From positions 1 to 6,496 of the forward strand of contig JACQHM010000033.1 of assembly GCA_016199025.1 (NCBI GenBank): a DNA stretch of 6,496 nt. The letters run 5' to 3'. This DNA is from Candidatus Methylomirabilota bacterium. Its GTDB lineage: Bacteria; Methylomirabilota; Methylomirabilia; Methylomirabilales; JACQHM01. The notes under the pieces were generated by a model, which worked only from the letters and a program-made list of their open reading frames with translations, did no database searches and was not told where the DNA came from. Numbering within the stretch: the stretch's first letter is position 1; the number at the start of each line of letters is the position of its first letter. Below, one piece after another: positions 1 to 6,120 of the stretch. The position numbers and the translations under genes are program-made.

Positions 1-413
1 ACCGGCTGGAGGATGCCGACGTGGCCGTGGTCATCATGGGCTCGGCTACGGGTGTTGTCAGGGAAGCGGTGGACATCTTCCGTGAGAAAGGGGTGAAGGC
101 AGGCCTTGTGAAAATCCGGGCCTACAGGCCCTTCCCGACCGAGGAGCTTTGCGCTTCCCTCCGCAAGGTTGCGGCCGTCGCCGTCCTGGATCGGGCCGAT
201 GCGCCGGGGGCCCAGGGCGGTCCCCTGTTCTTGGATGTCCGCTCGGCCCTGTACGATGAAGAGGAGCGTCCGTTGATCAAGAGCGTCATCTACGGCCTGG
301 GCGGCCGCGACCTCCTCATGGAGGAGGTTCTCAGAATCTTTGAGGAGCTTCAAAAGATCGCTGCGACCGGCCGGGTGGATCGTGGGAGCGGATATCTTCA
401 GGTGCGGGTGTAA
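1..413 (+). CDS. porA: Pyruvate:ferredoxin oxidoreductase, alpha subunit (C-terminal part, 5' end cut)
   Basis: This is the last ~136 residues of the alpha subunit of a multi-subunit 2-oxoacid:ferredoxin oxidoreductase, which oxidises pyruvate with CoA to acetyl-CoA and CO2 in the cytoplasm, or runs in reverse in autotrophs. The reading frame is open to the left edge (first full codon at position 3), and the residues before the GTG at 21 (RLEDAD) match the family, so the gene starts outside the window. Family signatures seen: a VVIMGSATG beta-strand/turn, a KIRAYRPFP segment (the conserved RPFP), VLDRADAPGAQGGPLF, and a near-terminal IYGLGGRDL. These belong to the C-terminal domain II / swivel region; the TPP-pyrimidine-binding N-terminal domain is not in the window. 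The TAA stop overlaps the ribosome binding site of porB 12 nt downstream, so the two are translationally close. The pyruvate specificity is inferred mainly from the porB partner. Confidence 0.9.
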   Translation, partial: RLEDADVAVVIMGSATGVVREAVDIFREKGVKAGLVKIRAYRPFPTEELCASLRKVAAVAVLDRADAPGAQGGPLFLDVRSALYDEEERPLIKSVIYGLGGRDLLMEEVLRIFEELQKIAATGRVDRGSGYLQVRV

Positions 414-420
414 GGAGGAG
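411..420 (+). promoter_or_regulatory. Ribosome binding site of porB overlapping the porA stop
   Basis: TAAGGAGGAG contains the full TAAGGAGG complement of the 16S 3' end, and its first three bases are the porA stop codon. It lies 7 nt before the ATG at 426 and fixes that start. The overlap suggests that ribosomes ending porA help load porB, keeping subunits in ratio. Confidence 0.85.
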
Positions 421-425
421 AGAGA

Positions 426-1385
426 ATGGATGCGGTCAAGGCCGAGGTCAAAAAGATCCCGTCGTTGAAGGAGCTGTCGAAGCATCAGAATCTCCTGGCC
501 GGAGGGCATCGCCTCTGTGCCGGCTGCGCTGAGAGCATCGTCGTCCGTCAGATCCTCTTGAGCTGCCCCTACCCCGCCGTGGTGGTGAACGCCACCGGTT
601 GCCTAGAGGTGGCGACCACCATCTACCCCTACACGGCCTGGGAGATCCCCTGGATGCACAGCGCCTTCGAGAACGCGGCGGCGACGGCCAGTGGGGTCGA
701 GGCGGCCTACCGCGCCTTGAAAAAGAAGGGAAGGATCCCTGATCAGGAGATCCGGATCATCGTCTTCGGCGGGGATGGGGGGACCTACGACATCGGCCTC
801 CAGTCCCTCTCAGGCGCCCTGGAGCGCCGCCACCACTTCCTCTATGTCTGCCTGAATAATGAAGGGTACATGAACACCGGGATCCAGCGCTCCAGCGCGA
901 CCCCTTCCTGGGCCGAGACGACCACCAGCCCCGTGGGGGAGGCGATCCCCGGGAAGATCCAGTGGCGGAAGGATCTGACAGGGATCGTGGCCGCCCATGG
1001 CATCCCCTATGTGGCCCAATCGGCCGCCATCCCCCATCGCTGGAACGACCTTCCCATGAAGGTCCGGAAGGCCCTGGACGTCGAAGGCCCTTCCTTTCTG
1101 AACGTCCTCTCTGATTGCAACCGGGGCTGGCGGCATGACCCCGCCCAGACCGTGGAGGTCACGCAGCTCGCCGTGGAGACCTGCTACTGGCCTCTCTTCG
1201 AGATCGAGGAGGGAAACTGGAAGCTGACCTACAGGCCGAGGGAGAAGAAGCCAATCGCCGAGTGGCTGAAGACCCAGGGGCGGTTCAAGCACCTTTTGAA
1301 GCCGGAGAACGAGAAGCTCGTCAAGGAGATCCAGGAGAGGATCGATCGGGAGTGGGAAACCCTCTTGAAGCGATGCGGGGCTTAA
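426..1385 (+). CDS. porB: Pyruvate:ferredoxin oxidoreductase, beta subunit
   Basis: This is the catalytic beta subunit that binds the diphosphate of thiamine pyrophosphate and one [4Fe-4S] cluster; with alpha and the gamma/delta subunits (not in view) it interconverts pyruvate and acetyl-CoA using ferredoxin. The 319 residues are the usual length for a stand-alone PorB. The cluster cysteines are all present: C31 and C34 in HRLCAGC, C59 in NATGCLE, and C231 in SDCNRGW. The C34-to-C59 distance (25) is as I recall it for characterised enzymes. The TPP motif runs from GDGG (116-119) to NNEGYMNTG (144-152). The segments YPYTAWEIPWMHSAFENAA (67-85) and QRSSATPSWAETTT are characteristic of the pyruvate-type beta subunit rather than the 2-oxoglutarate or branched-chain types. 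The start is ATG with a perfect Shine-Dalgarno. It sits 12 nt after porA and 12 nt before the CBS gene, so co-transcription is likely. Confidence 0.95.
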   Translation: MDAVKAEVKKIPSLKELSKHQNLLAGGHRLCAGCAESIVVRQILLSCPYPAVVVNATGCLEVATTIYPYTAWEIPWMHSAFENAAATASGVEAAYRALKKKGRIPDQEIRIIVFGGDGGTYDIGLQSLSGALERRHHFLYVCLNNEGYMNTGIQRSSATPSWAETTTSPVGEAIPGKIQWRKDLTGIVAAHGIPYVAQSAAIPHRWNDLPMKVRKALDVEGPSFLNVLSDCNRGWRHDPAQTVEVTQLAVETCYWPLFEIEEGNWKLTYRPREKKPIAEWLKTQGRFKHLLKPENEKLVKEIQERIDREWETLLKRCGA

Positions 1386-1393
1386 GGGAGGAG
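1384..1393 (+). promoter_or_regulatory. Ribosome binding site of the CBS-ACT gene
   Basis: AAGGGAGGAG begins inside the porB TAA stop and lies 4 nt before the ATG at 1398 (GGAG core 1387-1390, 7 nt away). It supports the chosen start and mirrors the stop/Shine-Dalgarno overlap seen between porA and porB. Confidence 0.75.
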
Positions 1394-1397
1394 ACCG

Positions 1398-2042
1398 ATG
1401 CGGGTCAGGGACAAGATGACACCTCACCCCATCACCGTCACGAAGGAGAAAAGCGTCCGCCAGGCCTGGCGTCTCATCCGGGAGAAGGGGATCCGCCGTC
1501 TTCCGGTGGTCGAGGGGAAAAAGCTCATCGGCATTGTCACCGATCGGGACTTGAGGCTTGCCCTCCCGTCGCCCCTCCAGGTGGAGGCCATCGAGGAGCT
1601 CCTCCAGAGGTTTGATCGCCTGAAGGTCCAGGACATCATGCGGAAGGACGTGATCGTCGTTTCCCCTGAGACCCCCGTTGAGGACGCCGCCTGGATCCTC
1701 ATCTCCAGGAAGATCGGCGGGCTCCCCGTCGTTTCCGGGGAGGAACTGGTCGGGATCATCACTGAGACCGATCTCCTGGAGGCCCTGGTGGAGGTGTTGG
1801 GGATCTGGGCGACCGGCTCCAGGGTCGAACTGGTCGTGGAGGAGCGTCCGGAGGCCTACAACGAGGTCTCCCGGGTCGTGCAGGAGAGGGGTGGAAAGGT
1901 CTTGGATGCCGTGGCCGCCAGGGTGGCCGACCAGGGGAGGGAACGGCCTGTCTTGATCGTTCGGGTCAAGACGCCGGAGCTGGAGGAGCTGATCCGCGCC
2001 TTGGAAGAGGCAGGATGCCTCGTCCTGCCACCGGCTCTTTGA
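1398..2042 (+). CDS. CBS-CBS-ACT regulatory protein, AcuB-like
   Basis: This is a predicted cytosolic ligand-sensing protein with no catalytic domain. CBS motif 1 spans roughly residues 6-56 (MTPHPITV ... GIRRLPVV ... GIVTDRDL) and CBS motif 2 roughly 76-134 (IMRKDVIVV ... IGGLPVV ... GIITETDL). Both keep the G-h-h-T-x-x-D signature (TDRD 48-51, TETD 122-125) whose Asp and Thr usually contact the ribose and phosphate of AMP, ADP or ATP. Residues ~141-214 have the beta-alpha-beta-beta-alpha-beta pattern of an ACT domain, a fold that often binds amino acids. The order CBS-CBS-ACT and the length of 214 residues match AcuB of Bacillus, named from an acetoin utilisation operon and of unclear biochemical role. 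Here it sits inside the por operon, 12 nt after porB and 16 nt before the GltD-like gene. An adenylate- or metabolite-dependent modulator of the neighbouring enzymes is inference only. It has no DNA-binding or membrane segment. Confidence 0.85.
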   Translation: MRVRDKMTPHPITVTKEKSVRQAWRLIREKGIRRLPVVEGKKLIGIVTDRDLRLALPSPLQVEAIEELLQRFDRLKVQDIMRKDVIVVSPETPVEDAAWILISRKIGGLPVVSGEELVGIITETDLLEALVEVLGIWATGSRVELVVEERPEAYNEVSRVVQERGGKVLDAVAARVADQGRERPVLIVRVKTPELEELIRALEEAGCLVLPPAL

Positions 2043-2046
2043 ACAG

Positions 2047-2058
2047 AAAGGGGGGGAG
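2047..2058 (+). promoter_or_regulatory. G-rich ribosome binding site of the GltD-like gene
   Basis: AAAGGGGGGGAG runs directly into the ATG at 2059. The terminal GGAG has no spacing, so the AAAGGGGG part is the more likely anti-Shine-Dalgarno pairing. No better in-frame start exists nearby, and the encoded N-terminus fits the family. Confidence 0.6.
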
Positions 2059-3471
2059 ATGTCGGAGAAACTGGGCAAACGGGAGCGGCTGAAACTTCCC
2101 CGGATCAACCCGCCGATCCGGGATCCCGAGGAGCGGATCGCTGATTTTCGGGAGGTCTACCTTGAATACGACGCCGAAGCCGCCATCCAAGAGGCCTCCC
2201 GGTGTGTCGAGTGCAAGAACCCTCCCTGCGAGAGGGCCTGCCCCCTCCACAATCATATCAGGGATTGGCTGATCCTGACCGCCCAGGGGAAGTTCCTGGA
2301 GGCGGCTGCCCTCTCCCAATCCTTAAGCAACATGCCTGAGGTCTGTGGCAGGATCTGCCCCCAGGATCGCCTCTGCGAGGAAGCCTGCATCGTAGGGGCG
2401 AAGAATCAGCCGGTGGCCATCGGGGCCATCGAGCGCTTCATCAACGAATACGCCTTCCGGGAGTTGGGTGGGATTCCGATGCCCCAGGTGGCTCCTTCGA
2501 CGGGAAAGCAGGTGGCCATCGTCGGGGCCGGACCGGCGGGTCTCGCCTGTGCCGAGGAGCTTCGAAAGATGGGCCATTCCGTGACCGTCTTCGAGGCCCT
2601 TCCCACCCCTGGGGGACTCTTGGTGTACGGCATCCCGGGCTTCAAGCTGGAGAAGCGGGTTGTCGAGCGGAGGATCGAATACCTCAAGAAGCTAGGGATT
2701 GAATTCATCTGTCACGTGAAGGTTGGCCAGGACCTCTCCCTCCAGGATCTTTTCGATCAGGGCTTTCACGCCATCTTCTTGGGGACAGGGGCCCAGCGGC
2801 CGAAGAACCCCAAGCTCCCCGGGATGGAGTTCAAAGGCGTCCATGAGGCCCTCCCGTTTTTGATCAGAAACAACTTGGACGAGGAAGAGCTTCCTCCAGG
2901 GATGGGAAGAGATGACCTTCGGGGGAGGAAGGTGGCTGTCTTCGGCGGCGGGGATACGGCCATGGACTGCCTTCGGACCTCGGTCCGCCTTCAGGCATCC
3001 AAGGTCGTCTGCGTCTATCGACGGGACGAGGAGAACATGCCCGGGAGCCGCCAGGAGGTGAAAAGGGCCAAGGAGGAAGGGGTGGAATTCCACTTCTTGA
3101 CAACCCCTGTCCGGTTCAGCGGTGATGAAGAGGGGCATGTCCGGAAGGTCGAATGTCTCAAGATGAGGCTTGGCGAGCCGGATCAAAGCGGGCGGCAAAG
3201 CCCCATCCCCATTGAGGGGAGTCACTTCGAGTTCGAGGCCGATTTCATCATCCTGGCCTTCGGCTTCGAAGGGGATCCTGTTCCCAATGAGGACGGGAAG
3301 CTCAAGCTCACCAAGTGGGGGACCTACGAGGTAGACGAAGGCAAGATGACCTCCTGGCGGGGTGTCTTCGCCGGGGGGGACGGCGTTCGCGGGGCGGACC
3401 TTTTGGTCACGGCCTTGAAGGACGGCCGGGATGCTGCCGTTGGGATTGACCGTTATCTTCGATCCGTCTAA
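2059..3471 (+). CDS. gltD: GltD-type FAD/NAD(P)-dependent Fe-S oxidoreductase (glutamate synthase small-subunit family)
   Basis: This flavoprotein belongs to the family of the glutamate synthase beta subunit, which takes electrons from NAD(P)H via FAD and passes them to Fe-S clusters of a partner. The 470 residues are standard for GltD. The N-terminal helical domain has eight cysteines in two groups: C49, C52, C57, C61 (CVECKNPPCERACP) and C96, C100, C106, C110 (CGRICPQDRLCEEAC), the usual binding pattern for [4Fe-4S] clusters. FAD binds at GAGPAGLA (156-163), followed by the acidic end of strand 2 at E179 and PGGLLVYGIP. The second nucleotide site is VFGGGDTAMD (294-303) with YRRDEENMPG downstream, typical for NAD(P)H. 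The C-terminal GGDGVRGADLLVTALKDGR closes the FAD site. The partner GltB is absent from the window; the gene sits between por/acuB-like and malic enzyme. It could instead be a subunit for ferredoxin/NAD(P)H transfer, as in NfnB/SudA-like relatives, but the PLHNHI and PQDRLCEEAC segments look more GltD-like. Confidence 0.88.
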   Translation: MSEKLGKRERLKLPRINPPIRDPEERIADFREVYLEYDAEAAIQEASRCVECKNPPCERACPLHNHIRDWLILTAQGKFLEAAALSQSLSNMPEVCGRICPQDRLCEEACIVGAKNQPVAIGAIERFINEYAFRELGGIPMPQVAPSTGKQVAIVGAGPAGLACAEELRKMGHSVTVFEALPTPGGLLVYGIPGFKLEKRVVERRIEYLKKLGIEFICHVKVGQDLSLQDLFDQGFHAIFLGTGAQRPKNPKLPGMEFKGVHEALPFLIRNNLDEEELPPGMGRDDLRGRKVAVFGGGDTAMDCLRTSVRLQASKVVCVYRRDEENMPGSRQEVKRAKEEGVEFHFLTTPVRFSGDEEGHVRKVECLKMRLGEPDQSGRQSPIPIEGSHFEFEADFIILAFGFEGDPVPNEDGKLKLTKWGTYEVDEGKMTSWRGVFAGGDGVRGADLLVTALKDGRDAAVGIDRYLRSV

Positions 3472-3490
3472 ACTCATCCATTTCGAAGGC

Positions 3491-3499
3491 GGGGGAGGG
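3491..3499 (+). promoter_or_regulatory. Ribosome binding site of the tandem malic enzyme
   Basis: GGGGGAGGG lies 7 nt before the ATG at 3507, in the 35-nt gap after the GltD-like gene. It supports this start; the gap shows no terminator-like hairpin, so the gene likely belongs to the same operon. Confidence 0.7.
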
Positions 3500-3506
3500 T
3501 TTCATC

Positions 3507-4742
3507 ATGAGGAAAGGTTGGCTGCTTGAAGAGGCGCTTGAGTTAAGGAGGCGGCACCAAGGGGTCATCGGGGTCGAGAGCAAGATCCTCGTCAGGGACC
3601 GATCGGTGTTGAGCCTCGTGTACACCCCTGGGGTGGCGGCCCCCTGTTTGGAGATCGCCAAGGATCCCGCGCTCTCCTACGTCTACACCTGCCGGGGGAA
3701 CACCGTCGGGATTGTGACCGACGGCTCTGCCGTCTACCAGCAGGGGACTGTCGGCCCCGAGGCGGCCCTCCCGGTGATGGAGGGGAAGGCCATCCTCTTG
3801 AAGACCTTTGCCGGGGTGAACGGCATCCCGGTCTGCTTGAAGGACCAGGATCTGGAGGGGATGGTCAAAACCATCTCCCTCCTCACCCCAACCTTCGGGG
3901 CCTTCTGTCTCGAGGATATGGCCTCCCCCCTCTGCTTTGCCCTGGAGGATCGCCTCCGGGGGGTCCTTGGCCTCCCTCTTTTCTTGAACCACGCCCACGG
4001 CGCCGGTGTCGTCGTCCTGGCCGGGCTTCAAAACGCCCTGAAGCTCGTGGGGAAATCGCTCCCGGAGGTCTCCATCGTTCTGGCCGGAGCGGGAGCAGCC
4101 GGGATCGGGACAGCCCGCCTCTTGTTGAAAGCGGGGGCAAAGCGGCTCGTCCTCGCCGATCGCGCCGGGGCCCTGTTTGACGGGCGGCTCCAGCGGATGA
4201 ACGACGTCAAGGCCGAGATCGCCAGGCTGACGAATGTCGAGGGAAGACGGGGGACCTTGGCCGATCTGCTCCAAGGGGCCGATGTCTTCATCGGCCTCTC
4301 GGCCGGAGAGCTCGTGACCGCCGACATGATCCGGACCATGGCCAAAGACCCCATCATCTTCGCCCTGGCCGTGCCGAATCCGGAGATCCTCCCCGAAGAG
4401 ATTGAGGCGACCGGGGTGAAGGTCATCGCCACCTCCTTGACCAACGGTCCGAACCAGCTCGACATCGTCCTGGCCTTCCCCGGCATCCTCCGGGGTCTCC
4501 TGGACGTCCAGGCGACGATGGTGACTGAGGGGATGCTCCTCTCCGCCGCCGCCGCCTTGGCCGGCCTTGTCCCCGATGAGGGGCTTCGGCCCGACATGAT
4601 CATCCCCCAGGCCTTGGACCTGCGGGTCGCACCGACCCTGGCGGCCGCCGTCGCCAAAGCTGCTTTTCTGGAAGGGGTGGCCGGTCGGAAGGTGGACCCC
4701 GAGGAGGTGGCCGAGCGGCTCTTCCGTTACCTCTACCAGGGG
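3507..4742 (+). other. Malic enzyme copy 1 (catalytically degenerate unit)
   Basis: Residues 1-412 of the tandem protein. It is full length and intact in reading frame, with Y39, K94, E136 and D137 retained. The HDDQHGTA motif is replaced by LNHAHGAG at 160-167 (codons 3984-4007), the ANP Asn by V289 and the NQxNN pair by D319/I320. By homology to human ME2 numbering these correspond to D278/D279, N421 and N466/N467, which bind metal and malate. The loss is confined to such positions while the fold motifs remain, pointing to a retained structural or regulatory role rather than random decay. Confidence 0.8.
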
Positions 4743-6020
4743 CCCTCCAGCCTGGTCCCCCCTTGCGCGAAGAAGCCTGCCTCAATGGAGGAGGAGGCCA
4801 TCGATCTCCACCGGCGCTATCAGGGGAAGCTGGAGGTGAAGCCGAAGCTCCCGATCCGGGATCAGAAGCTCCTCGGCCTCCTCTACCTTCCCCCAGGGAT
4901 CGCGAGGCCGGTCCAGGAGATCATGGCCGATCCCGAGAGGGTCTTCGACCTGACGGTGAAGGGAAACCTGGTGGCCGTCGTCTCGGACGGGACCGCCGTC
5001 TTGGGCTTGGGGGACATCGGACCTTTAGGCGCCATGCCGGTGATGGAGGGGAAGGCGGTCCTCTTCAAGACCTTCGGGGGGGTAGAGGCCTTCCCGATTT
5101 GCGTCGGGACCAAGGACCCGAATGAGATCGTCGAGGTGGTGAAGGCCATCTCCCCTGTCTTCGGCGGGATCAACCTGGAGGACATCTCCGCCCCCCGCTG
5201 CTTCGTCATCGAGGAGCGGCTGAAACGGGAACTGGACATCCCGATCTTTCACGACGACCAGCACGGGACCGCCGTGGTGACGTTGGGCGGTTTGGTGAAC
5301 GCCTTGAAGCTCACCGGGCGGCGGTTCGAGGACGTAAAGGTCGTCATCAACGGTGCCGGGGCCAGCGGGGTCGCCGTCGCGAAGATCCTCCTCAGCATGG
5401 GGGTCCAGGACCTGATCCTCTGTGATACCAAAGGGGTGATCTATCAGGGGAGGAAAGAGGGGATGAACCCGGCCAAGGAGGAGATGGCCAAGATTACGAA
5501 CCCCCGGATGGTCAAAGGGAGCCTGGCGGAGGCCTTGAAAGGGGCCAACGTCTTCATCGGGCTCTCGGTGGCAGGGGCGGTGACAAAGGAGATGGTCCGC
5601 TCCATGGCCAAGGATCCCATCATCTTCGCCATGGCTAACCCGATCCCCGAGATCTATCCCGATGAGGCCAAGGCCGCCGGGGCCGCCATCGTCGCCACGG
5701 GCCGCTCGGACTTCCCGAACCAGATCAACAACTCGTTGGGCTTTCCAGGGATCTTCCGGGGGGCGTTAGATGTCAGGGCCAGGGAGATCAACCAGGAGAT
5801 GAAGGTGGCGGCCGGCCTGGCCATCGCCTCGCTGGTCTCGGACCGGGAGCTTTCCCCTGGCTACATCATCCCGGAGATGATGGACTTCCGGGAACCTGTG
5901 GCCGTGGCGGTGGCCGTGGCAAAGGCCGCCGTGGAAACAGGGGTGGCCCGTCGCCCCTTGACCCCAGAAGAGGTCGAGGCGCGGGCGAGACGGATCATCT
6001 ACGAGGGCCTCCCCTGCTAA
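3507..6020 (+). CDS. Tandem-duplicated malic enzyme (two complete ME units in one chain)
   Basis: Malic enzymes oxidatively decarboxylate malate to pyruvate with NAD(P)+ and a divalent metal. Small bacterial forms are ~400-450 residues; this chain is 837 because it has two full units, 1-412 and 427-837, joined by a 14-residue Pro-rich linker. Equivalent residues are 421-422 apart. Both units have the N-terminal malic domain and a Rossmann domain (GAGAAG 194-199; GAGASG 616-621), the catalytic Lys in PVMEGKA (K94, K516) and the LED metal ligands (136-137, 558-559). Copy 2 keeps HDDQHGT (582-588), ANP (N711) and NQINN (N741, N742). Copy 1 has NH in place of DD (161-162), V289 in place of Asn, and D319-I320 in place of Asn-Asn, so it is probably not catalytic alone. 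Copy 1 has the canonical YTPGVA (Y39) whereas copy 2 has YLPPGIA (Y460), one residue longer. Strand 2 ends in Asp in both (D218, D640), which hints at NAD rather than NADP. This is not the known malic enzyme-phosphotransacetylase fusion (MaeB hybrid): the C-terminal half is another malic enzyme. Confidence 0.92.
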   Translation: MRKGWLLEEALELRRRHQGVIGVESKILVRDRSVLSLVYTPGVAAPCLEIAKDPALSYVYTCRGNTVGIVTDGSAVYQQGTVGPEAALPVMEGKAILLKTFAGVNGIPVCLKDQDLEGMVKTISLLTPTFGAFCLEDMASPLCFALEDRLRGVLGLPLFLNHAHGAGVVVLAGLQNALKLVGKSLPEVSIVLAGAGAAGIGTARLLLKAGAKRLVLADRAGALFDGRLQRMNDVKAEIARLTNVEGRRGTLADLLQGADVFIGLSAGELVTADMIRTMAKDPIIFALAVPNPEILPEEIEATGVKVIATSLTNGPNQLDIVLAFPGILRGLLDVQATMVTEGMLLSAAAALAGLVPDEGLRPDMIIPQALDLRVAPTLAAAVAKAAFLEGVAGRKVDPEEVAERLFRYLYQGPSSLVPPCAKKPASMEEEAIDLHRRYQGKLEVKPKLPIRDQKLLGLLYLPPGIARPVQEIMADPERVFDLTVKGNLVAVVSDGTAVLGLGDIGPLGAMPVMEGKAVLFKTFGGVEAFPICVGTKDPNEIVEVVKAISPVFGGINLEDISAPRCFVIEERLKRELDIPIFHDDQHGTAVVTLGGLVNALKLTGRRFEDVKVVINGAGASGVAVAKILLSMGVQDLILCDTKGVIYQGRKEGMNPAKEEMAKITNPRMVKGSLAEALKGANVFIGLSVAGAVTKEMVRSMAKDPIIFAMANPIPEIYPDEAKAAGAAIVATGRSDFPNQINNSLGFPGIFRGALDVRAREINQEMKVAAGLAIASLVSDRELSPGYIIPEMMDFREPVAVAVAVAKAAVETGVARRPLTPEEVEARARRIIYEGLPC
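4785..6020 (+). other. Malic enzyme copy 2 (metal- and substrate-binding unit)
   Basis: Residues 427-837 of the tandem protein. K516, E558, D559, D583, D584, N711, N741 and N742 are all in place, so metal and malate sites look complete. The tyrosine loop reads YLPPGIARP (460-468) instead of the family's YTPGVAxP, with one inserted residue and loss of the Thr. The unit begins with a Met codon at 4785, but no Shine-Dalgarno precedes it, so separate translation is unlikely. Both copies end alike (YQG at 410-412, YEG at 833-835), marking the duplicated unit's boundary. Confidence 0.8.
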
Positions 6021-6021
6021 A

Positions 6022-6120
6022 AACTGCACGTAGCCCGTGGCACGTAGCCCGTCGTTTTTATCAAAACCGCCTGTGGCACGTAGCCCGTGGGAAATAGCAC
6101 GTAGCCCGTAGCTTGTGGTT
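6022..6120 (+). repeat. Degenerate heptamer array, consensus CGTRGCN, forward arm
   Basis: Just after the malic enzyme stop, the DNA reads as 7-bp units of consensus CGTRGCN in a strict register. Positions 6022-6056 hold five units (three clear: CGTAGCC, CGTGGCA, CGTAGCC, flanked by decayed ones). Positions 6072-6120 hold seven in unbroken phase, including CGTAGCC at 6079 and 6100 and CGTAGCT at 6107. At a coarser scale GCACGTAGCCCGT recurs four times, at 6026, 6040, 6076 and 6097. An AT-rich spacer at 6057-6071 separates the two blocks. There is no protein-like frame conservation and no CRISPR-style spacer pattern. Confidence 0.85.

Noticed and set aside
810..2108. Long minus-strand open frame (432 codons) across porB and the CBS gene
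   Set aside because: Its translation is rich in Asp, Pro, Gly and Leu with no recognisable domain, it crosses two well-supported + strand genes and their ribosome binding sites, and GC-rich codon use commonly leaves such antisense frames open.
2692..3477. Minus-strand open frame (261 codons) opposite the GltD-like gene
   Set aside because: It is the antisense shadow of a gene with clear FAD and NAD(P) motifs; no family resemblance and no fitting ribosome binding site was seen.
3543..4274. Minus-strand open frame (243 codons) opposite malic enzyme copy 1
   Set aside because: Antisense shadow with low-complexity composition; the + strand frame carries all recognisable motifs.
4785..6020. Possible internal start giving malic enzyme copy 2 as a separate protein
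   Set aside because: A Met codon sits at the unit boundary, but the preceding 20 nt has no Shine-Dalgarno; the GGAGGAGG run lies after the ATG, within the codons for E428-E430.
6054..6067. Rho-independent terminator after malic enzyme
   Set aside because: GTTTT/AAAAC can form only a 5-bp AT-rich stem, and the T run lies within the stem rather than after a GC-rich hairpin.
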